16,075 bases of DNA, from positions 1 to 16,075 of the forward strand of contig JBAZOJ010000056.1 of NCBI GenBank assembly GCA_041648755.1. The letters run 5' to 3'. A model generated the notes under the pieces. It saw nothing but the letters and a program-made list of their open reading frames with translations, searched no databases and had not been told where the DNA came from. Below are positions 7,152 through 15,084 of the stretch, in pieces. Every line of letters begins with the position of its first letter. Within the stretch, counting starts at the first letter, position 1. A program made the position numbers and the translations under genes. Source of the stretch: JBAZOJ01 sp041648755. Lineage in GTDB: Bacteria; Planctomycetota; B143-G9.

Positions 7152-7180
7152 ATTGATGGCAATATCACGGACTCTCAGCA

Positions 7181-8902
7181 CTACGGGAAGTAGTAGGCTC
7201 CGCTGGAGACCGGGCCGAGGGACGTGGAGCCGCCCCAGAGGATGATCACGCTGCCGGTGAACACCGCCGGGCAGTAGCTGCGGGCGTCCGGAGCGTCTGT
7301 CTCGGTTACCGCAGACCATACGCCGGTGTCGAAGTTGTACTCCGAGCCCGCGCCATTGTAGCCGAGGTAGTCTCCGCCCCACGCGAAGAGATACTTGCCC
7401 GTGTAAGCGACAGAACGGTCGTTGTAGGGGCCGGGGGCATCGATTCCGGCGGGAATTGCAGACCAGGTGTCCGTGCCGGGGTCATAGATTCCGCCATCGC
7501 TCGCCGGAAGGTCGGCACTCTTCCCGCCCCACACGATGAAGCCGCGGGAGAGCGAATACGTCGAGAAGGCGTCCTCGCGGGCATTCGGAGCACCGGTAAC
7601 GGTCATCGTGCGCCAAGAGTTCGTCGTCCAATTCCATATGCCGCCTGAGTTCAGTGCGCCGCCGCTATCGCTGCCGCCCCAGATCACGAGCTCCGAGCCT
7701 GTCCACCCGAAAGCGGGCAGTTGCCGCGCCGAGGGGGCATTGGTGGAGGAGATGGCGGTCCAAGCGCCGGTGGAGGGGTTGAAGAACGCACCGTCATTCA
7801 GGTATCCGGTGTCGCCGTAGCCGCCCCAGACGAGGAAAACCGCGCCGGTCCAGACCGCGGCGCAGTTCTTGCGGCCTTCGGGCGCCGAGACGGTCGTAAT
7901 ATCGGCCCAGGTGTCCGAGGCCGGGAAGTACATCGAACCGGTGTCCAGATACGTGCCGGAGCCCTGCCCGCCCCATACGATGACGCGGTCGCTGCACCAG
8001 ACTGTGGAGAAGTCCGTCCTCGGCGTAGGCGCGTTGGTGTTCGACACGGGCTCCCAGGAATCGTCCCAGGGCGAGTAGAGTCCTCCGGAGGACAGGATGC
8101 TCGTGGCACCGCGGCCGCCCCAGACGAAGTACTGGGTGCCGGTCCAAACCGCTCCATGATCATACCGCGCCTCCGGAGCGTTGTCGGCGCTCATGGCCTG
8201 CCACTGGTCGTGCACTGTGATGGTAATCAGGAACGGAGTGTAAGCCCAAGTGAAGAAGTCGCCGTGCCGGACGACGAAGCCTATGTAATAGGAGCTCGGG
8301 GTCAGGCTGCTGGTCGCCCAGTTATAGGAGAGCGGAGTCGAGCCGGCGAGCGTGGCAATCCTGATCTTGTAGTTCAGCGGGTCGGTGTCCCAGCCGGCCA
8401 GGAGTTCCCAGGTGAACGTTCCGCCGTTGGTGACGGTGGCGCCGAGAGGGATGGTCGCACCGATGATGTACTCGCCCGGTGCCGTCGGCGCTGTAATCGT
8501 TATGCCCGGCAGGGATCCGGTGGTCAGAGTGAATGAGGACGGCGGGGTGAACCAGTAGGTCTGGGAGTCAACTTCCGTGGAGATGGCCACGTAGTACGTC
8601 CCGGCGGCCATAGCGGAGGTGTCGAAGAACTCGATCACCTCGTTGCCCGTGCCGCTGCCCATCAGCGTGGAGCCGGTGGCAAAGTCCAGGTCGGTATCGT
8701 AGTACACATGCCAAGGGGCTGTGCTTGGGACGTCGGAGAAGTACATGTCGAAGTACAATTTCTCGCCGACGGTCCCTGTCTCGGCGCTCAGTTGTGAACG
8801 CCAGTAGGCATAGGGAAGCCCGCCGCCAGCGCCGCAGGCCGCTGAAACTCCGACGAGGGCCGCGAGAAACGCGGCAACCAGGATTCTTCTCGACAAACTC
8901 AT
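7181..8902 (-). CDS. Exported seven-bladed kelch-type beta-propeller protein
   Basis: The 573-residue protein starts at ATG 8902, with GGAGG 5 nt upstream. Residues 1-23 form a signal sequence ending SAAC; C23 could be a lipoprotein cysteine, although Ser at -3 is not typical. Residues about 35-230 look like two beta-sandwich segments (WHVYYDTDLDF..., then ITAPTAPGEYIIGATI...). From 232 to the end there are seven repeats of about 49 residues with the pattern AP-x-x-R ... VWTG ... VWGG ... GG-x-Y-x-P-x-x-D-x-W, i.e. kelch blades. The last blade lacks its final W strand, and the leading DQWQAM segment (232-237) can supply it, closing the ring. Such propellers bind proteins or sugars; no catalytic motif is visible. 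It lies outside the cytoplasm. No functional partner is evident nearby. Confidence 0.85.
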   Translation of the reverse strand: MSLSRRILVAAFLAALVGVSAACGAGGGLPYAYWRSQLSAETGTVGEKLYFDMYFSDVPSTAPWHVYYDTDLDFATGSTLMGSGTGNEVIEFFDTSAMAAGTYYVAISTEVDSQTYWFTPPSSFTLTTGSLPGITITAPTAPGEYIIGATIPLGATVTNGGTFTWELLAGWDTDPLNYKIRIATLAGSTPLSYNWATSSLTPSSYYIGFVVRHGDFFTWAYTPFLITITVHDQWQAMSADNAPEARYDHGAVWTGTQYFVWGGRGATSILSSGGLYSPWDDSWEPVSNTNAPTPRTDFSTVWCSDRVIVWGGQGSGTYLDTGSMYFPASDTWADITTVSAPEGRKNCAAVWTGAVFLVWGGYGDTGYLNDGAFFNPSTGAWTAISSTNAPSARQLPAFGWTGSELVIWGGSDSGGALNSGGIWNWTTNSWRTMTVTGAPNAREDAFSTYSLSRGFIVWGGKSADLPASDGGIYDPGTDTWSAIPAGIDAPGPYNDRSVAYTGKYLFAWGGDYLGYNGAGSEYNFDTGVWSAVTETDAPDARSYCPAVFTGSVIILWGGSTSLGPVSSGAYYFP

Positions 8903-8964
8903 ACACACCTCCACAAGGATAATGTACTAGGTGATGCGGGATCTTCCATGAAGGAGACGCCGAG

Positions 8965-8983
8965 ACGGGGGAAACGTTCCCGT
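8965..8983. promoter_or_regulatory. Dyad element in the kelch/rnpA divergent spacer
   Basis: GGGAA-ACG-TTCCC (8969-8981) is a near-palindrome flanked by ACGGG/CCCGT arms. It lies 63 nt upstream of the kelch start and about 25 nt before the rnpA -35. It could be an operator for either gene; evidence is symmetry only. Confidence 0.25.
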
Positions 8984-9006
8984 TTGTGCGGAAAGCGGCT
9001 TTTCTG

Positions 9007-9034
9007 TTGCCCGTGGCGGCCAAGTACTTATAAT
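9007..9034 (+). promoter_or_regulatory. Promoter of the rnpA-yidD-yidC-mnmE operon
   Basis: TTGCCC (9007-9012) and a perfect TATAAT (9029-9034) are 16 nt apart. The predicted start site is near 9041, only about 4 nt before the rnpA ATG, and no Shine-Dalgarno precedes the gene, so translation would begin on an almost leaderless mRNA. Confidence 0.55.
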
Positions 9035-9044
9035 TTCGCCTCTT

Positions 9045-9410
9045 ATGGACTACGGCTATTCACGTTGTCGGCGGCTCACGAAGAAGACTGAATTCGACCG
9101 GGCATTTGCCGACGGGCGAAGGTACGGCGGCGAGCTGCTGAAGGCCGTAATCCGGCAGGTGGAAGGTGAGTCCCGCCTTGGGACAATCGTCTCCCGGAAA
9201 TGGGGAGGCGCCGTAGCACGGAACCGAACCAAACGGCTCATGAGAGAAAGTTTTCGGTTGCTCCGTCCCAGCCTCCCGTCCCCGGTGGAAATCGTCCTGC
9301 TGCCAAGAATCCCGGTTGCCCCGTTTGGCTTGGCGGATGTTTTGCGCGATCTGAAAAATCTTCTGGAAAAGCACTTCGGTGCGGAGTTGACGACTTGCCG
9401 GGAATCCTGA
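9045..9410 (+). CDS. rnpA: Ribonuclease P protein component
   Basis: The 121-residue basic protein binds the catalytic RNA of RNase P and helps it cut the 5' leader from pre-tRNA. The family signature is clear: RRLTKKTEFDRAFADGRR at the N-terminus, then VSRKWGGAVARNRTKRLMRE (49-68), where the RNR box (R59-N60-R61) and following KR contact RNA. The usual Lys/Gly of SRKVGxAVxRN is nearly intact. There is no Shine-Dalgarno; a TATAAT lies 10 nt upstream of the ATG. rpmH, which normally sits directly before rnpA, is absent: the upstream spacer holds no ribosomal L34 frame. yidD follows 5 nt after the stop, and the operon order rnpA-yidD-yidC-mnmE confirms the call. Confidence 0.96.
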   Translation: MDYGYSRCRRLTKKTEFDRAFADGRRYGGELLKAVIRQVEGESRLGTIVSRKWGGAVARNRTKRLMRESFRLLRPSLPSPVEIVLLPRIPVAPFGLADVLRDLKNLLEKHFGAELTTCRES

Positions 9411-9415
9411 AAACC

Positions 9416-9634
9416 ATGCGTCTTGTCTTCGTATTCCCGATCTTCGTGTACCAGAATACGCTTTCACCTTTGATCGGCCGGAATTGCAGATTCACCCCGA
9501 CTTGCTCAGCATATGTATTTGCTGCCATCATTCGTCACGGAGTCCTGAGAGGCACTGCTCTGGCAATGGCGAGGATTGTCCGGTGCCATCCATATAACCC
9601 GGGCGGCTACGACCCGGTACCCAAGGAAGATTAA
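9416..9634 (+). CDS. yidD: Membrane protein insertion efficiency factor YidD
   Basis: This 72-residue protein of the inner membrane surface assists YidC-dependent membrane insertion. The conserved core is complete: CRFTPTCSAY (24-33), HGVLRG (41-46), and RCHPYNPGGYDPVP (56-69), with the three family cysteines C24, C30 and C57. The ATG at 9416 gives the usual length and N-terminus; a TTG at 9395 inside the end of rnpA, preceded by CGGAG, is a possible earlier start. The stop overlaps the yidC start by one base (TAATG), a sign of translational coupling. Confidence 0.93.
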   Translation: MRLVFVFPIFVYQNTLSPLIGRNCRFTPTCSAYVFAAIIRHGVLRGTALAMARIVRCHPYNPGGYDPVPKED

Positions 9635-11526
9635 TGAGCAAAAAGGTTCTGTTCGTCTCATCCGTTTTGGCAGCAGTCGTGCTATACTACATCGTCATCC
9701 TGCCCAACCTGATGGTAAAGCCTGTTGTCAGGCCTTCACCCTCACCAATCGCCAGCACTTCTCCCTTATCGCCGCCTCCATCGGGAATATTCATCGCCCC
9801 GGCTGTGTCGCCATCGATACTCCCGAGTGCATCCCCCACCAATCCCGCCATCACTCCGCCGCCGGACGTCCCGGCAAGAAAAACCGAAGTGGCATCTCCG
9901 TTGTTTTCATCTTCCTTTACCAGCAAAGGAGCGGCTCTCGAATCCTTGACATTTACTGTCCCCGACAAGGCTCTGCTGGCCAAGGGATACCGGGCGTACT
10001 TTGCCCCCACCGACCGTGCGAAGCCTATGCCCATCCTGCATCTTCTCAAGGAAAAGGCAACCTCGCTTCGCCTGTTGTTCAATACAAACGCCGACCCTAC
10101 AAACCTCACAACCCTCATCGAGGACGGGTACGACTACGAATGCACCGTCGACCCGCAGAACCCCAGGAAGGTCACCTTCCGCACTAACGCCGGTGGATTG
10201 ATTATCGAGAAGGTTTTCACGTTCTCGGAAGACTCCTACCTGATCGAAATGCAGGTCAACTTCACGAATACAACACAGGCCGATATGCCGGTCAACTACC
10301 TGTTGGTTGACTCCGCAGGCGTCATCCCTGACGGCATCGAGAATCCCGCCGCCAACATGAATATGACCATTGGCTATGTCGAAGCCAAGCACAACCTGTA
10401 CGCCCCTGAAACCACTGCCGTAACAAAGCTGCCAGAAGACGGAACGTACAAGTTCTTCCCGATTCCGCCTGAAAGAACACTCGACTGGGTCGCCGGTTCT
10501 TCCATGTACTTCGTCGTGTTCTTGAACCCCGACAAGAGCATTCCCCTCAAGGGAGCCTTTGCCCGGCAGTTTAAGCCGGATTCGGCTCTCGCCGCAGCAA
10601 TTCCGACCTATCTGGCCAATATGCAGAACATTGAGTGCGGAGTTGTTCCCGACACCACGGTGATTCCAGCCGGAGCATCGGTAACACATGCCTACTCGAT
10701 CCTGCCTACCCCGAAATACCTTGCCCTGCTCCGCCAGTATGAGGGCAGCGGGTACGACAAGATCGTCTCCCTTGGCTTTTGGGAGTTGCTTGTCCGGCTG
10801 ATTCTGATGCTCCTCGAAGGCATCAACTATGTCGTCCGAAACTATGGCGTGGCTATAATCATCCTGTCGATTGTACTGCAGATTGCCCTGCATCCTTTGA
10901 CGCGAAAACAGTATATCGCGATGAACAAGATGCAGAAACTACAGCCACTCATTTCCGAAGCCCAGAAGCGCTTCAAGGGCGATAACAAGAAACTCGGCGA
11001 AGTCACGATGGCTATCTACCAGAGGACGGGAGTCAACCCCTTGGGCGGATGTCTGCCGATCCTGCTGCAGTTGCCTGTTTTCTTCGCTCTCTACACCGCC
11101 TTCAGCAGTTGCATCGAACTTCGCGATGCACACTTCCTTTGGGTGGCGGACCTTTCGAGCCCTGAGCGCATCCCCGTCGGTGCCTGGGCTCCCTTCGGCA
11201 TTCAGTATCTGAACATCCTCCCGATTGTCATGACCGCTGTGTGGTTCATACAGTCCTCACTCTCTCCCAAGCCCGCAGACCCGCAGCAGATGATATCCTA
11301 TCGCGTAATGCAGTTCATGCCGCTGCTTTTCGCCTTCCTTTTCTATAGCATGGCCTCCGGTCTCGTGCTCTACTGGCTCGTGCGCAATACCGCCTCCATC
11401 TTCGAGACGCTCTGGATTAAGCATGGTATCCGCCTGAAAGAGGAAGCCGGTGACGCCGGGTTCACCACGCTGACTCTGGACGCCATTCTTAAGGAGCAGA
11501 AGATCGCGGCAAAGAAAACCAAGTAG
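9634..11526 (+). CDS. yidC: Membrane protein insertase YidC (Oxa1 family, long diderm form)
   Basis: The 630-residue insertase folds and inserts inner-membrane proteins, alone or with SecYEG. Segment order: first membrane helix (5-25); a Pro/Ser-rich linker (33-80), which is unusually long and low in complexity; periplasmic beta-domain (about 85-365); amphipathic EH1-like helix (380-397); second membrane helix (404-420) ending HPLTRKQY; a cytoplasmic helical hairpin (424-465); membrane helices near 474-490, 523-541 and 555-582; a lysine-rich tail. NPLGGCLPILLQLPVFFALY (468-487) is the Oxa1 signature. AAGGAAG precedes the ATG. The large periplasmic domain is seen in diderm bacteria, not in Gram-positive Oxa1-type homologues. 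jag/khpB, often next in line, is missing. Confidence 0.96.
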   Translation: MSKKVLFVSSVLAAVVLYYIVILPNLMVKPVVRPSPSPIASTSPLSPPPSGIFIAPAVSPSILPSASPTNPAITPPPDVPARKTEVASPLFSSSFTSKGAALESLTFTVPDKALLAKGYRAYFAPTDRAKPMPILHLLKEKATSLRLLFNTNADPTNLTTLIEDGYDYECTVDPQNPRKVTFRTNAGGLIIEKVFTFSEDSYLIEMQVNFTNTTQADMPVNYLLVDSAGVIPDGIENPAANMNMTIGYVEAKHNLYAPETTAVTKLPEDGTYKFFPIPPERTLDWVAGSSMYFVVFLNPDKSIPLKGAFARQFKPDSALAAAIPTYLANMQNIECGVVPDTTVIPAGASVTHAYSILPTPKYLALLRQYEGSGYDKIVSLGFWELLVRLILMLLEGINYVVRNYGVAIIILSIVLQIALHPLTRKQYIAMNKMQKLQPLISEAQKRFKGDNKKLGEVTMAIYQRTGVNPLGGCLPILLQLPVFFALYTAFSSCIELRDAHFLWVADLSSPERIPVGAWAPFGIQYLNILPIVMTAVWFIQSSLSPKPADPQQMISYRVMQFMPLLFAFLFYSMASGLVLYWLVRNTASIFETLWIKHGIRLKEEAGDAGFTTLTLDAILKEQKIAAKKTK

Positions 11527-11541
11527 CGCAAGGTCTGCGCT
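11525..11541 (+). promoter_or_regulatory. Small hairpin between yidC and mnmE
   Basis: AGCGCA (11525-11530) pairs with TGCGCT (11536-11541) around AGGTC. It begins in the yidC stop codon and ends 8 nt before the mnmE ATG, the place where a Shine-Dalgarno would be expected. A role in coupling or mRNA processing is conjecture. Confidence 0.25.
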
Positions 11542-11549
11542 TACTCTAA

Positions 11550-12884
11550 ATGAGCACAATCTGTGCAGTCTCCTCCGCATCAGGAAGTCCAATCAGGGCA
11601 GTGGTGCGAGCGAGCGGCCCATTGTCATTTTACTGCGCTGAGATTCTCTCTTCCTGCGAACTCCATGAGTTCCGGCATCTCTCTGCAATAGAGACCACTC
11701 TCCGCATTCCCCCTCTCGCAGAGATCCCGGCCCTCATGCTGCCTTTCCGAGCCCCGTACTCCTACACGGGTGAGGATTTGGTCGAATTCCACATCCCTGC
11801 CTCGCCGACAATCACCGGAGCCCTTCTGTCTGCTCTCCTTGAGCAGGGCTGTACGCCAGCGGGACCGGGTGAGTTCACACGGCGGGCCTTTGAAAACGGC
11901 AAACTGGACCTGACACAGGCAGAGGGGGTTCTTGCCCTGATCGAAAGTGTTGATTCCTCAACGCGCAGAGCAGCCTTTGACTCTTTGCACGGGGAACTCT
12001 CCAAGCGTATGCTCAAGTGCAGAGAACTCCTGCTGGACGTTCTGTCAGGCGTGGAAGCGAATCTCGATTTTGCGGATGAAGATATTCGGGTAATGGAAAG
12101 GGACGATGCTGGCTCGCGTATCCGGTCGGTCCTGACAGTTCTCGCTGAGCCGCTAAGGCTAGCCAGAGCCAGAAGCGGAACGAATTGCACGGTTGTCGTC
12201 TGCGGTCCGCCCAATGTAGGCAAAACAACGCTTCTGAACGCCCTGACCCTTACAGATGCCCTTGTCAGCCCCGTTCCGGGTACGACAACCGATAGTCGGA
12301 CGATTTCGCGGGAAATCCGAGGAGTATCAGTGGATTTCCTCGATACGCCCGGAATGCCACATTCTCAGAACTGCGACAAAGACGACTCAATCACTTGTTC
12401 CGAAACTGCCTTGCGCAGCGCCGATGCAGCGCTGTTGGTCTTTACTGCACAGACAACTACTGAGGAAGTCTCCCCTCTTCTCCCCATTCTCCCGCGCAAT
12501 CTGATCGCGGTATGTAACAAAGCAGACTTGTCTCCGGGCACGAACAGCGCAGTGGAGCAAATGGAAAAGCTATTTGGCGGAATTGCCGTCGTCAGCGCAT
12601 TGACAGGGCAAGGGCTCGACCTTCTGACGGAACGCATCGGCAATCTTGTCGGTGATATGACCGTTTCCGGACGATCCGCTCTATCGGAAAGGCAAATCGC
12701 ATCGCTTACTGTCGCTGAACGAGACTGTCGCGACGCCCTTGCTTCACTCGAATCCGGCAGAGGAGAGGAAATGGTCGCTGTCCCTCTTCGAGAGGCCATA
12801 AGCGCCCTGGGCGAGATGGCGGGGCGCGAAGTGACAGAAGAAGTGCTGGCAAGAGTCTTCTCCCGGTTCTGTATCGGGAAATAA
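11550..12884 (+). CDS. mnmE: tRNA modification GTPase MnmE (divergent switch regions)
   Basis: The 444-residue GTPase works with MnmG to add a carboxymethylaminomethyl-type group at C5 of wobble uridine-34 in certain tRNAs. The N-terminal folate-binding domain is recognisable (YSYTGEDLVEFH, 70-81; GEFTRRAFENGKLDLTQAEG, 107-126). The helical domain follows with DFADEDI (173-179). In the G domain the P-loop is GPPNVGKT (219-226), with the potassium-site Asn222 kept; NKAD (323-326) and SA (349-350) give guanine specificity. The C-terminal FCIGK (440-444) retains the catalytic Cys441. Unusual: the switch I motif is GTTTD rather than GTTRD, and switch II reads DTPGMPHSQNCDK instead of DTAGxR...E, with Lys277 where the E. 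coli catalytic Glu282 aligns. No Shine-Dalgarno is seen. mnmG does not follow. Confidence 0.93.
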   Translation: MSTICAVSSASGSPIRAVVRASGPLSFYCAEILSSCELHEFRHLSAIETTLRIPPLAEIPALMLPFRAPYSYTGEDLVEFHIPASPTITGALLSALLEQGCTPAGPGEFTRRAFENGKLDLTQAEGVLALIESVDSSTRRAAFDSLHGELSKRMLKCRELLLDVLSGVEANLDFADEDIRVMERDDAGSRIRSVLTVLAEPLRLARARSGTNCTVVVCGPPNVGKTTLLNALTLTDALVSPVPGTTTDSRTISREIRGVSVDFLDTPGMPHSQNCDKDDSITCSETALRSADAALLVFTAQTTTEEVSPLLPILPRNLIAVCNKADLSPGTNSAVEQMEKLFGGIAVVSALTGQGLDLLTERIGNLVGDMTVSGRSALSERQIASLTVAERDCRDALASLESGRGEEMVAVPLREAISALGEMAGREVTEEVLARVFSRFCIGK

Positions 12885-12911
12885 AAAGGGCGGCACGAGG
12901 CCGCCCTTTTT
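12883..12911. terminator. Bidirectional terminator between mnmE and the M20 peptidase gene
   Basis: A perfect 12-bp stem (12883-12894 with 12900-12911) with loop ACGAG has five A before and five T after the GC core, so it can terminate transcription from both sides. It overlaps the mnmE stop codon and lies 16 nt from the end of the convergent peptidase gene. Confidence 0.88.
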
Positions 12912-12927
12912 GCCTTTTCCGGTTCGC

Positions 12928-14088
12928 TCAGCGATATCGTCCGATGAATTCGATCAGGATAGAAATGAACTCCTCCAATTCGGCCACATCGAGATACTCG
13001 TTAGCCAAATGCGCAACACTCTCGTCACCGGGGCCGAATGCGACCGCCGGAATCCCCTTCTCGATGAATGTCTTGCAGTCAGTTGCTCCGCCAAAGCCCT
13101 TGAATTCAGGCTTCTTGCCCTTGACTTTCTCGATGGCGGAAGACAGTAGACGCAGATCCTCGTTGTCGGGAGATAGTTGTGTCGGCCTGAGGATATGCGT
13201 TTCGTCAATACGCACGGAGCATTTGACGTCCGGATTGTCAGAAGCGTCAAGGTTGGACAAGTACAGAAGTTCCTGCCTGACTTTCTCTATGTCCATTCCC
13301 GGAAGATAGCGCATGTCCATCACAGCCTTGCAGTCTCCCGCGACAACATTCGGTGCGATACCGCCGGAGATCATTCCCACGTTTATCGTCGGGGCAGACA
13401 ATATGTGGTGCGGCGAGAACTTGAACTCGTACCTCCGGATCCTGGCGATCCAGTCAGCCATCGCGTAGATGGCGTTGCGACCCTCATTCGGGACTGAAGC
13501 GTGAGCCTGTTTGCCCTTCACCTCAAGGTGGAAATGCGCCACGCCTTTCTCGGCAATGTCGATCTCCTCGCAATGCCCGGCAATGTCACCGATAATGCAG
13601 AAGTCCGCGTTCACAAGACCATTGGCCATAAGGTACTTGAATCCCTCGTTCGAGCCCCTCTCTTCGTCTGCGGCGGCAACCACCAGCAATTTGCAGTGGA
13701 GCATATCGGGGTTCTCCACGAAATAGCGGATCGCCGACAGAATTCCCGCCAACGGGCCCTTGTCGTCGCTTACACCGCGCCCGAACATTCTCCCGTCCTT
13801 CACTGTGAGTTGGAAAGGCGGGGTGTCCCACCCTTCACCCGCTGGAACCACGTCGATGTGTGCCGCCAGCAGCAAAGTCTTCTCGCCCTTACCGAGTTCT
13901 GCCACAACATTTGTTCTTCCGGCGACATGCTCGTGCGTCCGGTAGGAAATGCCATGGCGGTTCAGAAAGGAGCATACGACCTTCGCGGCCAAATGCTCGT
14001 CCCCGGGTGGGTTGGTTGTGTTGCAGCCGACCATATCGGCAATCAGGGAAATCGTTTCGTCAATGTTGTGTGAAGCGTAGTCTCTCAT
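12928..14088 (-). CDS. M20 family metallopeptidase (ArgE/DapE/CPG2-like)
   Basis: The 386-residue zinc hydrolase belongs to the M20 family of amidohydrolases and dipeptidases, which remove an acyl group or amino acid from small N-acyl compounds in the cytoplasm. The di-zinc site can be read: H77 in AAHIDVVPAGEGW with the helper D79, bridging D108 in GRGVSDDKG, the catalytic E142 and metal E143 in ADEERGSNEG, D168 in IIGDIAG, and H360 in ESVAHLANEYL. The lid/dimer domain lies at about 182-295 (KGVAHFHLEVKGKQAHASVP). Substrate cannot be told from sequence: ArgE, DapE and dipeptidase branches share these motifs, and no arginine or lysine genes are near. It follows fmt by 12 nt, so it is the third gene of the def-fmt transcript. 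The Shine-Dalgarno is weak (GCGAGAAAG). Confidence 0.92.
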   Translation of the reverse strand: MRDYASHNIDETISLIADMVGCNTTNPPGDEHLAAKVVCSFLNRHGISYRTHEHVAGRTNVVAELGKGEKTLLLAAHIDVVPAGEGWDTPPFQLTVKDGRMFGRGVSDDKGPLAGILSAIRYFVENPDMLHCKLLVVAAADEERGSNEGFKYLMANGLVNADFCIIGDIAGHCEEIDIAEKGVAHFHLEVKGKQAHASVPNEGRNAIYAMADWIARIRRYEFKFSPHHILSAPTINVGMISGGIAPNVVAGDCKAVMDMRYLPGMDIEKVRQELLYLSNLDASDNPDVKCSVRIDETHILRPTQLSPDNEDLRLLSSAIEKVKGKKPEFKGFGGATDCKTFIEKGIPAVAFGPGDESVAHLANEYLDVAELEEFISILIEFIGRYR

Positions 14089-14100
14089 ATGCTTTCTCGC

Positions 14101-15084
14101 TTAGTAGTGTAGAAGGAAATCACCTTCCTTCGGGCGATATCCGCGAAGGAAGTCTGTCCCGGACATAGTTGTACGACCTTCGGGCCTGAGCGATTCTATT
14201 CGGACAATCCCGGCTCCAGCCTGAACGTCAAAGCCGAGCTTCGGGTTAGCACAAATGATCCTGCCCGCAGAATGGCCGGTATCGGGCTCCAGAGGAAGAC
14301 TCACATCCAGGATTCGAAGTCTCGTTTTCCTATGCCCTTCCCCGATGGCAGGCGAGTATCCTGAGTGCCAGTATGCATACGTTCCGGGGTAGTCCTTGAA
14401 GGCCTGCACAAGCTTCTTCATACGCCATGCCGGGACCATGAAATTAAGCGATCCGTTGTCGGCTGTGACTTTTGGCGCAAAAGTAGCCAGACTGTGATTC
14501 TGCTCGACAAGGCTCACGTCTGAGTCAAGACGAGCCATTGAATCCAGTGCGAGGTCAACACAAGGCTCGAACAGCTTGGCGAATATGGATTCCGTAGTAT
14601 CATCCTGGGCAATAGCTATTTGCACAGCATTCAGTATCGGTCCTGCGTCAAGTTCCCTGACGATCTTGAACACGGTGACGCCGGTGGTGCTGTATCCCCT
14701 TGCGATAGCCCAGGGAACGGGAGCGGCTCCCCTCAGTTCAGGCAGCAGGGACAAATGCACGTTATAGAATCCCCGTCTCAGGGAATCCAGAAGAGCTTGC
14801 GATAGGATCTGGCCGAATGCCATCACAAGAGCGACGTCAGCGCCGCTTTCACGAACAGTCTCGATGAACTCCGGTGCGTTCACGGTCTTCGGCTGCAAAC
14901 ATTTGATGCCCAGTTCATCCGCTGCACATCTGACGGGCGGAGAAGTCAGTTTCAGGCCGCGCCCGGCAGGCTTGTCCTGCCTGGTGACCACGCAAACCGG
15001 CCGAAAGCCCTTTTCCGCCAGCCGTTTCAGGAGGCAGGCGGAATAAACCGATGATCCGAAGTAGATGAACGGAGGGGCGCTAAC
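14101..15084 (-). CDS. fmt: Methionyl-tRNA formyltransferase, no standard start codon
   Basis: Fmt transfers a formyl group from 10-formyl-tetrahydrofolate to Met-tRNAfMet for initiation. The catalytic triad equivalents N108, H110 and D146 are present (FYNVHLSLLPELRGAAP, ELDAGPIL), as is RQDKPAGRGLKLTSPPV (35-51) near the N-terminus; the C-terminal tRNA-binding domain follows (about 218-327). The first standard start codon in frame is GTG at 14991, but that would cut off 31 residues including the first Rossmann strand (FIYFG, 6-10), which fits the family. The frame is open back to the def TAG stop, directly followed by GTT at 15084; AAGGAGG (15096-15090) lies 5 nt before this GTT. Starting there gives 327 residues, a normal length. 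The usual GTPEF after the first strand is GSSVY. Non-standard start, sequence error or readthrough remain possible. Confidence 0.88.
   Translation of the reverse strand, partial: VSAPPFIYFGSSVYSACLLKRLAEKGFRPVCVVTRQDKPAGRGLKLTSPPVRCAADELGIKCLQPKTVNAPEFIETVRESGADVALVMAFGQILSQALLDSLRRGFYNVHLSLLPELRGAAPVPWAIARGYSTTGVTVFKIVRELDAGPILNAVQIAIAQDDTTESIFAKLFEPCVDLALDSMARLDSDVSLVEQNHSLATFAPKVTADNGSLNFMVPAWRMKKLVQAFKDYPGTYAYWHSGYSPAIGEGHRKTRLRILDVSLPLEPDTGHSAGRIICANPKLGFDVQAGAGIVRIESLRPEGRTTMSGTDFLRGYRPKEGDFLLHY

Noticed and set aside
7721..8536. 271-codon plus-strand frame rich in Gly and Arg
   Set aside because: It lies opposite the kelch repeats; its apparent regularity mirrors them.
8903..9044. rpmH (ribosomal protein L34) upstream of rnpA
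   Set aside because: Translating the spacer gave a short basic run (MKETPRRGKRSR) but none of the conserved L34 positions and no proper stop.
9907..10893. 328-codon open frame on the minus strand
   Set aside because: It lies opposite yidC, which is certain, and shows no domain.
13501..14073. 190-codon plus-strand frame
   Set aside because: It lies opposite the M20 gene, whose metal site is complete.
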